This document shows, piece after piece, positions 43,203 to 55,506 of a stretch of DNA of 64,000 nucleotides (positions are counted from its first letter, which is position 1; each line of letters starts with the position of its first letter). Origin of the DNA: Vitellaria paradoxa (Eukaryota; Streptophyta; Magnoliopsida; Ericales; Sapotaceae); contig CM034240.1 of assembly GCA_019916065.1 (NCBI GenBank), forward strand, positions 48,942,372 through 49,006,371. The letters run 5' to 3'. The translations under genes were made by a program, and so were the position numbers. The notes beneath the pieces are model-generated. The model was given only the letters and a program-made list of their open reading frames with translations, was not told the origin of the DNA and made no database searches.

Positions 43203-45241
43203 TGTCTTCAGAGCCTCTCCTCTCTCTCTCTCTCTCTTTCTCTCTCTGTGTATGAGAATGAGCGGCCACAGCTTGTACAATGAGATATATAGTCCACTTG
43301 GCTATGTTTGTTTGGTGGATGAGAGATGAGGGATTGGATTGGTTATCCGTGAGATCCATCTTGTGAGGTGTTGGTTTTGATTTTTGTTTAATCCGGTGGG
43401 TACTCACATATTGGATGAAGGGGAAGTGGCGCGGATGACTTATTCCGGTGAGGAGGATAATATTATTAATATCACAGCTTCTGATTTGTATTCCCGCCAA
43501 GATCTAACAGGTCCAAAAAATTATTTACTTATCACATCACATATCAATCATACTTTTTATCCACCAACACAAACATCAAAAATATCTCACATCAAAAATT
43601 AATCACAGCTTTTAATTAAATTCTATTGGTGAATCTCACAGTATTATTTACTCCCATTATCACCAAATCCCTCAAAAGAAACATAGACTTGGTTCGCATT
43701 ATAGCCTTCTTGAACGTATTAGTTTAGGGTTGGGGTGACCTAAAAGTCCTACATTTACGTGTGTTTTAATGAAGAAGTGACATGTTGGTGATGATTTAAT
43801 TAGAGCAAGTCATGAAAAAAGTTAGTAGAAGTTAAAAGTTCTTTTTTAGTAAAACAACACCCCCTTACATTGATCCGGTCTATTGTTTTGCGTAGTTCAC
43901 CCGCCGGATTTACGCTCCAGGTGAGTGTCTTAAGTCAATGATCCAAGCCTTCACACTTCGAAAGGAAAATGTGAATAGAGAAAAGCTAGCTATAGCAATT
44001 AATAACACAACTTGTAAAATGAGCCTTTTTTTTTACCATAAGAAAATGTTATTTTATGAGGGAGAAAATTTACCCCAAAACAACTTTTTCATAAAAATGT
44101 AGTTTGATAGAATTTTTTCTACTAAGTTGATTGGGTAACATAGAAGTATTTTGATAATTTCATTTTTATTTTTTTTTGTGTATTAAATTAATTGGCCCGT
44201 AACACTTTGCACTTTATTTTAATTTTATTTTGGGCAAAATTTACTTTATCTCTAAACTTTACTTGAAATTTTATTTCAAAGCTTAAGTTCATTTTTTTTG
44301 TTTTTGTTTTTTGAGTTAAATTGATTACACATAACTTGCATATTATTCTAATTTTATTTTTAACAAATTTTACTTCATCTTTAGAGTTTTACTTAAAATC
44401 TTACTTTAGAAGTTGAGTTTCCTTTCAATAATTAAGAGTATGAGTTTTCAATTAACTAATATGTATTTGAAATTTTATATTATTTACCTCAAATTTTATT
44501 TTATTTTCCTTCACCAAAACTCTTAATCCAAACACATCCCAACTGTTTACCTGAAACTCAAAATTACAAATTGTTTGAATGATCTTCCTTCATCAGTTGA
44601 GCCCCTTATTTTCCAATCTGTGGAGGATAATACATCAATTAATCAATCCAAACGTGCAGCAACCCGCGCACTCAAAACTCTCTCTCATAACATTAACAAC
44701 CCGAAAAATAAAAAAATATGGTGAAATCTTTCAAAACAAAACACAAAAGCAAAAAGCAAATGAGGCACACAATTTATCCAGATAAAACTCTAAAACTATT
44801 TCTAGATAAAAAATCTCGAGTTTATAAGGCGACCATTTCTGAAAATCAATTTATTATAAAATCGAAAATTACAAGAATTTACCATACATGACTCAACTCG
44901 ATACCTGTCTTAATCTAAACACCTCTTACTTGTTAGAACTCACAATGAATCTTCTCCCGTGCGATTGATTCTATTCTTAAATACGAATGACACTTCTTAG
45001 AATCTAGAATGTTCTTGATTCTCCAAACCCTTGAAACCATGATCAAATATTATTTTTTTTTATTTTACACTTTTGATTGCCTCTACCGCAATATATTTTC
45101 TTGTTTCTTAAAAGTGTAATTAGACTTGACAAAATATGTAATATTTATATTCGATCTACCCGTTCTCAATCAAAACTTTTAGAAATACAGTTGTGAGATT
45201 TTACTCCCTGGTGATCAATTTGGATCAAAATGAAACTTTAA
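43203..45241. other. Intergenic, upstream of the receptor kinase
   Basis: 43205-43260 holds a CT-rich stretch and is probably the 5' leader of the kinase gene. The rest is AT-rich with no recognised gene. Open frames here have no domain pattern. Confidence 0.5.
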
Positions 45242-46260
45242 GGTCTCGTTTGGTAACGTTTTCATTTTCTGTGTTTCTGTTTATATTTTTAAAATTTTGT
45301 AAACTCGCAATAGAAATATGTTTGATAAACCTGTTTACGTTTTTTGTTTTCAAAAAAATGAAAACATAAATAAAAAAACGTAAACAGAAAAAATGTATTT
45401 TCACTCTGATTTTCTTTTTTGTTACCAATATTTTGTCAATTTTAAAACTTTGTCTATTTTTGTTACATTACATAAAAATAAATTATTTTATTCAAATATT
45501 TATTAAAATAAGTTATTTTAATAAATAATATAATTAAATTCAATAAATTAAATTAATTATATAAATTAATATAAATTATTTTTAATAAATAATAAAAGTA
45601 AATTAATTAATTTAATTTAATATCAATTATTGCTAAATTATCTGAAATAAATCATTATTAATTTATTTAATTTAATAATTAAATTAATTTATATAAAATA
45701 ATTAATAATAAATTATTAAATTACATTAATTTAATTTAATTTAATTTAATAATAATTATTAAATTATTTAAATAAATATCATAATTAAATTAAATTATTT
45801 ATGATTTATTAATTTAATTTATAAAATATATTTTATTAAATTATTTAATAAATAATTTAATTAATTTAAAAATAAATAATTTAATTTAATAATTAATCCA
45901 ATTTAATTATTTATTTAATATAAAATATACTTTTTAAATTATTTTTAATAAATAATATATTATATTTATTGAATTAAATGATTTTAATAAATAATTTACT
46001 GTATTAATTTAATTAATTATATTAATTAAATTAAATTAATATAAATATATTTTATTAAGTTCTATTAAATTTTTAAAACTAATAAAATTAAATATTTTCT
46101 AAAATAAAAATTAATAATTATAAATAAATTTACATTTCCAAATGCAATTTCAGTTTTCATTTCAGAAAAACTAAACGACAGCAGAAAACAAAAAACGAAA
46201 AACAAAAAACGGCAACAGAAAAACAACAACAACAAAATGATAACGTTGTCAAACAGGCCC
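45242..46260. mobile_element. Tourist-like (PIF/Harbinger) MITE, about 1.0 kb
   Basis: Starts ggtctcgtttggtaacgttt. The right end, read as complement, is gggcctgtttgacaacgtta, matching at 21 of the first 27 bases. Both ends are flanked by TAA (45239-45241 and 46261-46263), the target duplication of this superfamily. The interior is about 650 bp of almost pure A/T (45470-46130) with no coding capacity. Confidence 0.75.
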
Positions 46261-46263
46261 TAA

Positions 46264-46670
46264 TTGTTTGAGAATAATTGTGAATAATAATAATATATTA
46301 GTAGTTGAAATTTTAATTGTTTGATCGACTTTAACCGGAGGAACTTGATGAGACTAGAACAAAGAGCTGCTATCAGGCAAAGTCCACCCATTTTGTTTAC
46401 CAAAAAAAAAAAAAAAAAAATCATATTTTTTGGGGTTAGACTATGACAATTTTGTGAATTTTTCTATATCTGATGCAAGAAGACTAGGAAATTAGGTAAG
46501 AAATAACTTTAATTAGGAAGGTTCTCAATTCACTAATTTATTTTTAATTGAGAACATATAAGAAGTCACGTAGGTTACAAAACCATCCAATACTGGTATC
46601 AAAATCAAGTTTACCATTAATATTAATCCACAAGAAGAACGGATTGTTACTTCGTCTAACCCAAGGCCAA
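46264..46670. other. Intergenic, no gene
   Basis: AT-rich with an A-run at 46404-46421. No coding pattern. Confidence 0.5.
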
Positions 46671-46870
46671 TGTGCTGATATGTGAAAAGAGAGATTATTG
46701 AGGTATTCTCACATTTCTTATGGAAGAACCAGCCGTAAGGAACAAGGGGTGTGCTAGTAAAAGATTGTTGGGGTATTTTCACATCACTTGTAGAAGAACC
46801 CACCAAGAGGAAAAAAGGGTGTGCTGGTGAGAGATTGTTGAAGTGTTCTCACATCTCTTGTAAAAGAAGC
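46671..46870 (+). repeat. Imperfect tandem repeat of 70-79 bp, three copies
   Basis: Units start tgtgctgatatgtg, tgtgctagtaaaag and tgtgctggtgagag, and each continues gattgttgaggtatt..tcacat..cttgtagaagaacc. Of unknown origin; possibly part of an LTR or spacer. Confidence 0.75.
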
Positions 46871-47664
46871 TAATAATCAGTATATAAGTGTACTCAATCT
46901 CAACATTTTTGAAATAGTTCTTATTTATGAACTTTGAAATGAGTTTTTTGTCTTTATAGTGAGTATATAAAGTAGTTGAATCTTTATTTGAAAATTTTAA
47001 TAATAGAGTTAAGGTTGTAAGATTTAAATATTTCTTTCTTAAAGAGCAATCAAGAGCTATCAGTAAATAATTTCTATTCCCCCTTCTATATAATTGCAAT
47101 TTTAAAGTTATTAAAATATACTAACACCGAACGAAATAGCAAGTTTTGATACAAATAGAATTTTGATTGTGTAACCCACCATTCGAACTATTTAAGTTAA
47201 CGATCTAAACCATAATAATTATATACCAAAAAATATTGTGTCGTGCCATAAAAGACATATGCAAGTCACTCCTGTAATATCTAATATTTTATTTTAACAA
47301 TTTATCACAGTTTTTAGGTCATTTTAAATTTAAATTTTTAGATCTTTAGTCAATTACTGCCACTTGATTAGTACGACTACGACCTCGACCTCCATTTGCT
47401 GGTTCTTTTATGCTAGATTAGGAGAGGCTGTTTTTTTCTTATTTATTTATGTATTTATTTATTTTTTAAGTATTGAACCACACGATTTTCTAGTAAAAAT
47501 AAAAATAAATAAATAAATAAAGTGTCACATTTGTGTTCTGAGTTTTGGGAAAGCCTGTCTGATTTGTGGGCTTAAATGGGCTTTGCATCTTGTATCGGGC
47601 CTACAGTCATTAATGCACGGCGACAGGCACTAAGGTATCATCAAATGAACAAGTGAGAGCGGAC
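46871..47664. other. Intergenic, no gene
   Basis: Nothing recognised apart from (ATTT)n-like stretches near 47450 and 47500. Confidence 0.5.
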
Positions 47665-48224
47665 GCTCCAAGTAGAGTTCCAGCGGCTGCAGGAAGAATT
47701 GTAAGAGCTGCAGTAAAAATTAAAGATTGAGATTTAATAATTTTTAATGTAGTTTTGATTTAATTTAATTAAAATTATTTTTAAAATAAAAATAAAAGTT
47801 AAAAAATTTAATTAGAACATAATTAATGTAAAATGTAAAAAGTCATGTATCATTAAAATAAAAATAAATCTTAGTTCTTCATTTTTTCACTGTAGCTCTT
47901 ACAGTAAATTTCTTCACTGTAACCCCCTTAACCCCTCCAAGTAAGAGCTTCAAAGGCTGCAGTAAAAAAAATTAATTGTAAGAACTGCTGTAAAAAGGTG
48001 AAAGGTTAAAATCTATTTACACTTTAATAACACGTGATCTTTGATATTTTATTAATTATGATTTAATCAAAATTTTTAACTTTTATTTTTATTTTAAAAT
48101 AATTTTAATTAAATTAAACTAAAATTATTAGATTAAATACAAACAAATCTTAACCCTCTATTTTTTTTACTGTAATCCTTACAGTTGACTTTTTTATTGC
48201 CGCCCCTTAAACTCTTCAAGTAGG
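47665..48224. mobile_element. Two related MITEs in inverted orientation
   Basis: Copy A (47665 to about 47940) and copy B (about 47933-48224) share the interior 'aattaaaattatttttaaaa' in opposite orientation. Each has inverted ends built from ctccaagta..agagct, ggctgcag and gtaagagctgcagt. They abut or overlap at the shared end, so together they form an inverted repeat of about 280 bp per arm. No coding capacity. Confidence 0.7.
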
Positions 48225-48676
48225 CGATTATGCCTCACCGACGATCACACCTGCCAACATCAATCATGGCCCCCTTTTTCTTTTTTTTTTTTTATGATCA
48301 ATCATCGGCGATTCATTCACATAAACTATGGGCTTGTAGGCCACTTGCCAGAAGGGATCCATTTTTCAACCGTGACAAATAGATCGATCAAATGGCCGTA
48401 ATTGACCGCAGCTCATTTAAGATCTCAACAGAAAGTGTCAAATGCATGCAGCTGCAATTATATCACGATAGTTAAGCTTAGCTGCCAAGAACTATCTTAT
48501 TTGAAGGTTTCAAACGGAGTTACGGAGCTTAGTTTTGTAAGAGTCAAAATCTTCTGCGTGTGAGAGGCAGCCAAGCAATGAGTTACGTACATATAAATAT
48601 ATATATATAGAGAGAGAGAGAGAGAGGGAGAATATTTTGTAGGTGCACGCAAGTACTTGGCTATTTTAAGGCCATT
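48225..48676. other. Intergenic, no gene
   Basis: Contains a (TA)n(GA)n microsatellite at 48598-48629 just before the gypsy element. Confidence 0.5.
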
Positions 48677-48681
48677 GAAAT
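48677..48681 (+). repeat. Target-site duplication of Tat gypsy, left copy
   Basis: GAAAT, repeated at 60671-60675 directly after the other LTR. Confidence 0.93.
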
Positions 48682-49530
48682 TGTTCGGCTATAAATGTTA
48701 CCACTGGAACTGCTAATCACGTCAACTGGAGATTCGCCCGTGATCCTGCCGAACAAAGACAAGAGAAAGGTTACGGCCGGAGAGAGGGTCTCTGGCCGGA
48801 AAATCCTCCGATGCTTAAGTCAGCCAATGCCTTTGGGCGAGAACTTTTGCAGAAAAAATGAGTAATCAGATAAGTTGGCAATAGTCAGCTTACCTTATTG
48901 TCGAGTCAGATCTCTTATTTATAGTAACGTAAAGTAATAAATAAAATAATACCTAGGATTTGACTGTATTAGACCTCCAAGTACTTTCTCCCTTTCCTTA
49001 CTTTAAATGCCTTTCACTTCTCATTTAATACCCCATACCTTTCATTAAATGCTTTTGGTAGTTAAACACGGCGATATAGCCAGAATTCAATTGTCAAACT
49101 GTTTACCTATCACATCTATCAACCACCCGTAATGAGATGAACTAACTAAGTTTCCCTCAGAACAATAAATTCATAGTTCTATCATAACTGGGGTGCATTT
49201 ATAGTTACAAGGCCATATTAATGTCGTAGGACCCTTGCCAAACATTTATTAGCCGCCAATTGAGGGGCCGAACAAACTTACTTTTGAGGTCCTCGACTGA
49301 CGTCATGTGGCAATACGTCTATCATCGATACTGGAAAGCCAAATTAACATAAATCATTTCTATTGTTGGCCGCGTGTCTACATATACAATGCTCGTTCAT
49401 TTAGCCACATGTCAACCATGAATTGTTCGGTAAGGCCACGTGTCATAGGCCAAAGTGTTCGGCGTTGGGCCACTTGTCACCCCATACTTTGCTTGGCATT
49501 CCATGAGCCTAAATTTGATTTTACCCAACA
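48682..49530 (-). repeat. Tat gypsy 3' LTR
   Basis: 849 bp. The purine tract, read on minus as gagtgggggcaaaa (49544-49531), directly adjoins it. Confidence 0.95.
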
Positions 49531-49544
49531 TTTTGCCCCCACTC
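49531..49544 (-). promoter_or_regulatory. Tat gypsy polypurine tract
   Basis: On minus, gagtgggggcaaaa immediately before the 3' LTR; primer site for plus-strand DNA synthesis. Confidence 0.85.
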
Positions 49545-49870
49545 TGGTTGGGAAAACTATATTTCCCAAACAGAGTAGTAGATAACAAAGATCTTACTTT
49601 ATCAGTCTCTTAAATCTTCCTGCGTGATTTGTCGTCTAGTACCCATCTGATGCATTTCAAATCCGATTGGCCACTTCTTTTCGCTAGTAATGACACGCGT
49701 AGCGCCCCTTCAGCTTTTCACTGTCGCGCCACTTACACGAAACCCTATGCAGCAATCCCCCAAACGTTTATTATCAGAAATTCAAAAAACGGGTGGTAAT
49801 TAATATAATTTTACCGCCCGTTACCCCTTTTCGTGGTGCCGTTTCGCTTACACTTTGCAGGTAGACATAC

Positions 49871-50034
49871 ATATAAAACAAAACTCGTCTCCTTGGCTTC
49901 TCTTCTCTACGATTCGAGTCCTGCAACTTCCTCCGTTTTTCTTTCTCTCGAGTTTACGTTCCTTCCTCTCTTCATTTCCTTCCCCGAATCTTCACTCTCG
50001 GTGAGTCAATCCCTCCGAATCACTATCTTTCATT
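49871..50034 (+). promoter_or_regulatory. Putative promoter and leader of the antisense unit
   Basis: ATATAAAA at 49871-49878 is followed by a pyrimidine-rich leader (ctcgtctccttggcttctct, tttctttctctcgag) and the first ATG at 50035. The composition and spacing are those of a plant RNA polymerase II promoter pointing opposite to pol. Confidence 0.5.
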
Positions 50035-52680
50035 ATGGGTAAACTCACGAACGAGCTCAACTTTGAGGAGAAAATTAGGGTTTTCAAGGAGAAGTACCAG
50101 ATTCCCCTAAATGTGGGAATCAGGCTCGCCCAGGAGGGCGAGCGCGCACCAGGAGAATTCCCAGTAGTAGCCATAGCTGAAGGTGGCCTTAGGTTCGCCC
50201 TGCATCATTTCCTTCGCTCTATCATGAGCATCCTAGACTTTGAACCCAGGAATCTCACTTATAATTTCTACAGAATAGTCAATGGGGTAATAGAAATAAA
50301 CAGGCGATACGGGATTTCCACATTTTTTGAGTGGGATCTGCTTTATTGCTACTCTATCCAGAAGATGAGAAGGATGAGAACATGTGGTATTTGAAATCCC
50401 GACCAGAAAAAGCCTTAGTCCATATGCTGCCTGATACAATTAATCAGAAAGTGAGACCTGTGCATCGTCACAGGTCACTGGACACACGATCCAGACGAAG
50501 ATCGTTTTCTAATTGTCCATTGGTTTCTTTGGGCCGCAGGTAGTTGATTTCAAGTGCTACCAACTCTTGTTTTCTTCAACTTCCTATTTTGGGAGTATAA
50601 TAGCCTCTTGATTTGATTTCTATGCAACCAAACAAGCAAAGAAGTTCTGGGCCAGCCGTACCTCCGTAGCAGATAAGGATCATCTCGATCAAGTATTCAA
50701 ATTCCTCGGGGGCCAAGATCTTTACCCCTTCGCCAGATCGGTTCCCGAGTTTTGTTCGGCTTCAGACTATTCTCACAAAGTTTTATCACCCCTCCTCAAG
50801 GTTTTTGCCACTACAGAAAGCGATCAGGCGGCATCCAGTGGTGGTTTAAGGGCCACTGCCGAAGAAAAGAAACTTTTACGCGCTCAAGCATCCAGAGTTG
50901 GTTCGACCTCCACCATTTGTCACTACCTCTAGTGGCCTAGACAATTTCTGCTCCAGAAGCAACAATCCCTGGTCCTACCAAAACAACCGAGAAGGCAGGA
51001 CATGGTCTGGTCCAGACGAGGAGGAGGAAGAAGAAGAATTGCCAGCGTCCTTCAGCCCTGAATACTCCTCAGAATTCGGGGAGGAAGAAGGAGAAGAGAA
51101 GTTTCGAGGCTCTCTCTAGTTTTTGAGCTTTTTCTGGGGAAAAAGAAAAATTTAGCCTTCCTGAGACCGCTGAGTTCATTCCCGAAGGAGAACAAACTGC
51201 CATGGCTTCCCAAGATTGATTATAAGAAAACTTGCTCTGGAAAGAGCTAAGCAAGCAGAAAGGTTGAGGAGGCAAAGAAGAAGGCTGAGGAACAGAAGGC
51301 TACCGGTAAGAGAAAACTTGATGAGGGAAAGGCTTCTGCTTCTATCACCGCCGAACAAATCCTCAAGGTAAAAATTGAAAAGGGGAAGGAGCAGGAGCTC
51401 TTCGGCAAAAACCTTATAATCTCCCTTAGCAGAAGAAGGCTAGGACTTTGCATATAGGGGAGGTTCAAATCATCAACCCCCAATGCTAAAAAGGAGACCT
51501 CTAAGAAGGAGGCAGCTCTTTCCCAAAGACACGCCACCTAGGTTACTGAACCTACTTCCTCTCCGACCAAACTGGGCTCGTGGCCCTTGCAATCGAGTAT
51601 CCGGCCAATCCGATTTGAGATTCTTCTATTTTCGTCCCGAAATCCTCATTCCTAACATTGAGTTCCTCAAGGCCGACCATTTACGATCTAAGACACAGCC
51701 TTTCACCTGCGAGGAGTACCTTAGAGGAGTCCTCCCTCCTCGAGACGTCCAGGCCACGAGGAAGAAACAAGCTGGAGGACATCTACAAGACACGAATGAA
51801 GAACGCCATTCTCCGTAAGTATAACGATGTTTCCTTTAATTAATTTTAATCTTTTTTTTATGAACATTCCTTTGCCATCGAGCTCTCTGACTTTCTTCTT
51901 CATCACCAGACTTCTCTCTATACCATAGAGCTGATTGCTCGAAGCCCCTTGATGTCAAAGTTGAACAGGACAGGTCAAACATCAAAGATCTGAAAGCGGA
52001 TGTAAGGAGCTTAGAAAATGAGAAGAAAATCTCCAATCCAACAATGATACTTTGGTAGAAGAGAGGAGCCGACTTTGGGATGAGAAAAAGGATCTCGAGC
52101 ACCAACTCAACTCTGCCCTTGGCCATGTAGAAGCGAGCAAGGCTCGTGTGGAGTTCATGTATAAAATCTTGGCTAAGAAAGATGAGGAGTTGTTGGAAGC
52201 CGGGATCAAGCTGGCTTCTTCTAAGGCCGAGCAGGATAGGCTTTCCAGGGAGTTAGGGGATCTAAAGCCGAGCACACCAGATGAGGTAGGAACTTGATGG
52301 CCTTCGAGCAGAACTTGGACTCAAGACTCAAGCTCTGGAGAGAAAGAGATTGCCCTCCGAGGAGCTGAAGAGAAAGCAAAAGTTGAAGTTAAAGGCTCAA
52401 ATAAGTGACTGTGTGGAACAAATGAAGGATGCTCACAATGACTTCTTCCTTGAGGGTTGAGAGGCTGCCATGAAGAAGAACAATATTGATCACACCAACC
52501 CCATATATACAGAGGTCCCCCTATCTAGATCCGCAACGTCCAGCTCCTTAGTTCCGCTTTGAACGCCCACCTCAGACTCCTTCCATCCAAACTATCGAAG
52601 AAAACATGAGGAGGGAGAGGTTGAAGTGGAAGTTTCCAGAAGGACACTACTTCCTAGGAACTTAAAGAAACTAGTCTAAT
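50035..52680 (+). pseudogene. Antisense accessory protein of Tat gypsy, N-terminal transposon-domain and coiled coil
   Basis: Frame pieces follow one another on +. The N-terminus MGKLTNELNFEEKIRVFKEK starts at 50035, then EGGLRFALHHFLRSIMSILD and NFYRIVNGVIEI, a pattern like the 'putative gypsy type transposon' family (PF04195). Next come ENMWYLKSRPEKALVHMLPD and, from about 50640, KKFWASRTSVADKDHLDQVF. A Glu-rich stretch lies near 51020-51110, TCEEYLRGVLPPRDVQAT near 51700, and a C-terminal coiled coil at 52052-52297 (AKKDEELLEAGIKLASSKAE). At least one GT-AG intron seems needed (near 51815-51910), and further frame changes suggest decay. It is opposite to pol, as in copy 1. Function unknown. 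Confidence 0.7.
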
Positions 52681-53535
52681 TGTGAAGAGTGATCCTATTA
52701 AGGAGGGAGAGAAGTGAGGCCCCTCAGCCCTTTTTATTTTTGCTTTTCATTCCGTTCACTTGTAAAAGCACAACGAACATGTAATTTCTTTATCTTGAAT
52801 GAGTGGAAGTATTCCAGTCTGTTCTGATCTTCACTCTACCTTGCTCCTTGTGATTTTGCTCTCTTTTTTTTTTTTAGAACTGACGATGCCCTTATTGAAG
52901 AATATTTTGATTTGATTGCTGATTGAAGTGATAGGAATGGCTGCCGAAGAATACCTTGAAGTATTCTCCCAAGAGATAGCAACGAATCCATACAACAAGT
53001 GCTGATCTCCTAACTTAGATCTGATAGTCCAATTTTTAGCGCACAGACTAATGTGTACTGTAACTTACTCAAAATTTGTAATAAAGGTCTACGAATTAAT
53101 CTTTGTACACACTCTGTTCTATTTATGCTTGCCTTGTTGTTCGTGTGTTTCATGTTTGTGTTCATGTAGGCGCTTTGAATGAACTTGGCCCAATAATCAA
53201 ACTTTAATCAAATTGTCATAAAACTTGACTGAAATGTTTTTAAAGATCAAACCTTTCAAGGATAATAAATTTAAGTAATAAATTGCTATTCGTCAAGTAA
53301 CCTGAAGTTTTTGATAGAGAGGAATAACTTTAATGAATCTTACATACCTCAATTAGTTCAGTTGTCTTCTAACTTACATATAGCAACAGAAGCTTCCGCT
53401 CTTTGACAAAATTTTACTTTTCATATCAATGCCGAGCTTCCTTGAAGTGATTCTTGATTTTTGAGAGCTTTTGCTTCAATTGTACCAACGCTAGGCAAGT
53501 TTGAGCATGGCTCCTTTTAAATAGGTTGAGGAATT
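52681..53535. other. Convergent 3' ends within Tat gypsy, no gene
   Basis: The + unit appears to end here (aagtgaggcccctcagcccttt, then T-rich sequence). No coding pattern follows until pol on the other strand. Confidence 0.5.
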
Positions 53536-53970
53536 GAATCTCGGCCAAAAAGAGAGCACCTGGTCAATTAATAAACCAGGGTTAAACCAGCACCCAAAGG
53601 TGCGGTTCCCTTTCTGTACCAACATTCGATAAGCCGAGCGTGGCTCCTTTCTGATAATCCTTTTCAATAAGCCGAGGAAGCGAATCTCAGCTTAAAAAGA
53701 GCACCTAGTCAGTCAATAAACCAGGGTTGAACCAGCACCTAAATGGTGCGATTCTCTTTCTGTACCAACTTTCAGCAAGCCGAGCATGGCTCATTTTTGA
53801 TAATCTTTTTCAATAAGCCTAGGAACCGAATCTCAGCTTAAAGAGAGCACCTGGTCAGTTAATAAACCAGGGTTGAACCAACACCCAAAAGGTGCGATTC
53901 CCTTTCTGTACCAACGTTCGGCGAGCCGAGCGTGGCTCCTTTCTGAACCAACACCCTAAGGTGGGTATGA
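53536..53970 (-). repeat. Tandem repeat of about 146 bp in gypsy 3' UTR, three copies
   Basis: Units begin gaatctc(g/a)gc at 53536, 53683 and 53829 and contain gcacctggtca, ataaaccagggtt, ggtgcggttccctttctgta and gccgagcgtggctc. They lie between integrase and the antisense unit, a known hot spot for tandem repeats in Tat elements. Confidence 0.88.
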
Positions 53971-54099
53971 CATCTTTCTGAAAAACACTAAACCATTACA
54001 AGGTTTCAAAATCGCTTTTGCTTTTATTAGCTTACATGAACATATGCTTCAGTAAATGTACAACTCTCTCAATGATAATACAGCTTTAAATGGGCTATG

Positions 54100-55491
54100 T
54101 TCCATGGCCTCTTAATTGGCTTTCCCTCCATGTTGTTCAATCTGTAAGCTCCGTTGCCGAGCACTTCTGAGACGATGAATGGTCCTTCTCAATTAGCTAC
54201 AAGCTTTCCTTCTGTCGGGTTCTTCCTGGTGCCCATCAGCTTTCTCATCACATAATCTCCATCTTTGAATTCTCTATGTCTGACCATTTTATTAAACTTT
54301 TTTCTTGTTTCTTGCTGGTAGTTGGCTAACCTCAACGCAGCAAGTTCCATTCTTTCATCGATCAAATCAAGGCTTATTGCCATTGCTTTATCATTCTCCC
54401 CGCAGTCAAAAGCTTGTGTTCTAATGCTCGGTGGCCCAACTTCCAATGGTATGATAGCTTCCATGCCATAGGCAAGATAGAAGGGAGACTCCCCAGTTGA
54501 CCTCCTTGGAGTTGTCCGGTAAGTCAACAGCACCGATGGGAGCTCATCTACCCATTTTTCTTTTGCTACCTCCAATTTCTTCTTTATGCCGCTGAGGATG
54601 ACTTTGTTTGTAGCTTCAGCTTGTTTGTTGCTCTGGGGATAAGCAGGTGTCGAGTAAATGTTTTTTATCCCGTACCTAGATCAGTATTCCCTAAATTGAG
54701 CACTATCAAACTGTGTCCCATTATCGAAAATAAGTGTCCTAGGGATGCCATATCTTGTTATAATACTCTTCCATACAAATCTAATAGTATCGACATCTTT
54801 TATGTGAGCCAATGGTTCTGCTTCAACCCACTTAGTAAAGTAGTCAGTGCCGACCACCAAAAATTTCCTGTTCCCCGTAGCGGTGGGTAGTGGTCCACGA
54901 TATCAAGTCCCCATTAAGCAAACGGCCAGGGACTAGTGAGCGAGCTAAGCTCTTGTGCTGGTTGATGAGGTATAGGGGCAAACTTCTGGCATTTCTTGCA
55001 TTTACGTACATAAGTTGAGCATCCTTCCCCATCTTTGGCCACCAGTAACCTAAGGAAATAGCCCTGTGTGCCAATGACCTGCCCCCAATGTGTGCTCCAC
55101 AAACTCTCTCGTGTAGTTCATAAAGAAAGTCTTGTACCTTATCAGGGTGTACACAAAGGAGATAGGGACCTGCGAAGGACTTCTTGTACAACTTGTGATC
55201 CGGAGAGAGCCAAAATCTGGTAGCCTTTATTCTGAGCTTCTTTGCTTCCATCTTGTCGTCTGGAAGGGTTCCATCCTTCAAATAGGAAATAATTGGATCC
55301 ATCCAAGATAGAGCCATTCCGACGCACATTACGCCTCCATCTTTTGATATACTCGGCCTCTCCAGGATTTTCATGAAAACTTGATCTGTGAGCCTCAATC
55401 GTGGAGAAGCGGCCAGTGTTACAAGTGCATCTGCATGAGCATTATGATCCCTTCCAATTAATTCTACGCTGGTTTTATTAAAATCTTCCAC
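54100..55491 (-). pseudogene. Tat gypsy integrase, broken
   Basis: From 55491 downward: a linker SVELIGRDHNAHADALVTLA, then the zinc-binding region HERVCGAHIGGRSLAHRA, YWWPKMGKDA and NARNARSLPL, where the CxxC Cys codons are altered in this frame. The catalytic core between about 54840 and 54580 is full of stops. The C-terminal part 54575-54189 is open: KWVDELPSVLLTYRTTPRRS, ESPFYLAYGMEAIIPLEV, FKDGDYVMRKLMG. It ends near 54100 with GNGAYRLNNMEGKPIKRPWN. No chromodomain follows. Confidence 0.88.
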
Positions 55492-55506
55492 CTTCCTTTT
55501 TGCTAA

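Noticed and set aside
43042..43280. Receptor N-terminus starting upstream of MKLVFLF
   Set aside because: The upstream residues (RERKRERERR) come from a CT repeat in the leader; the signal peptide starts cleanly at the ATG at 43202.
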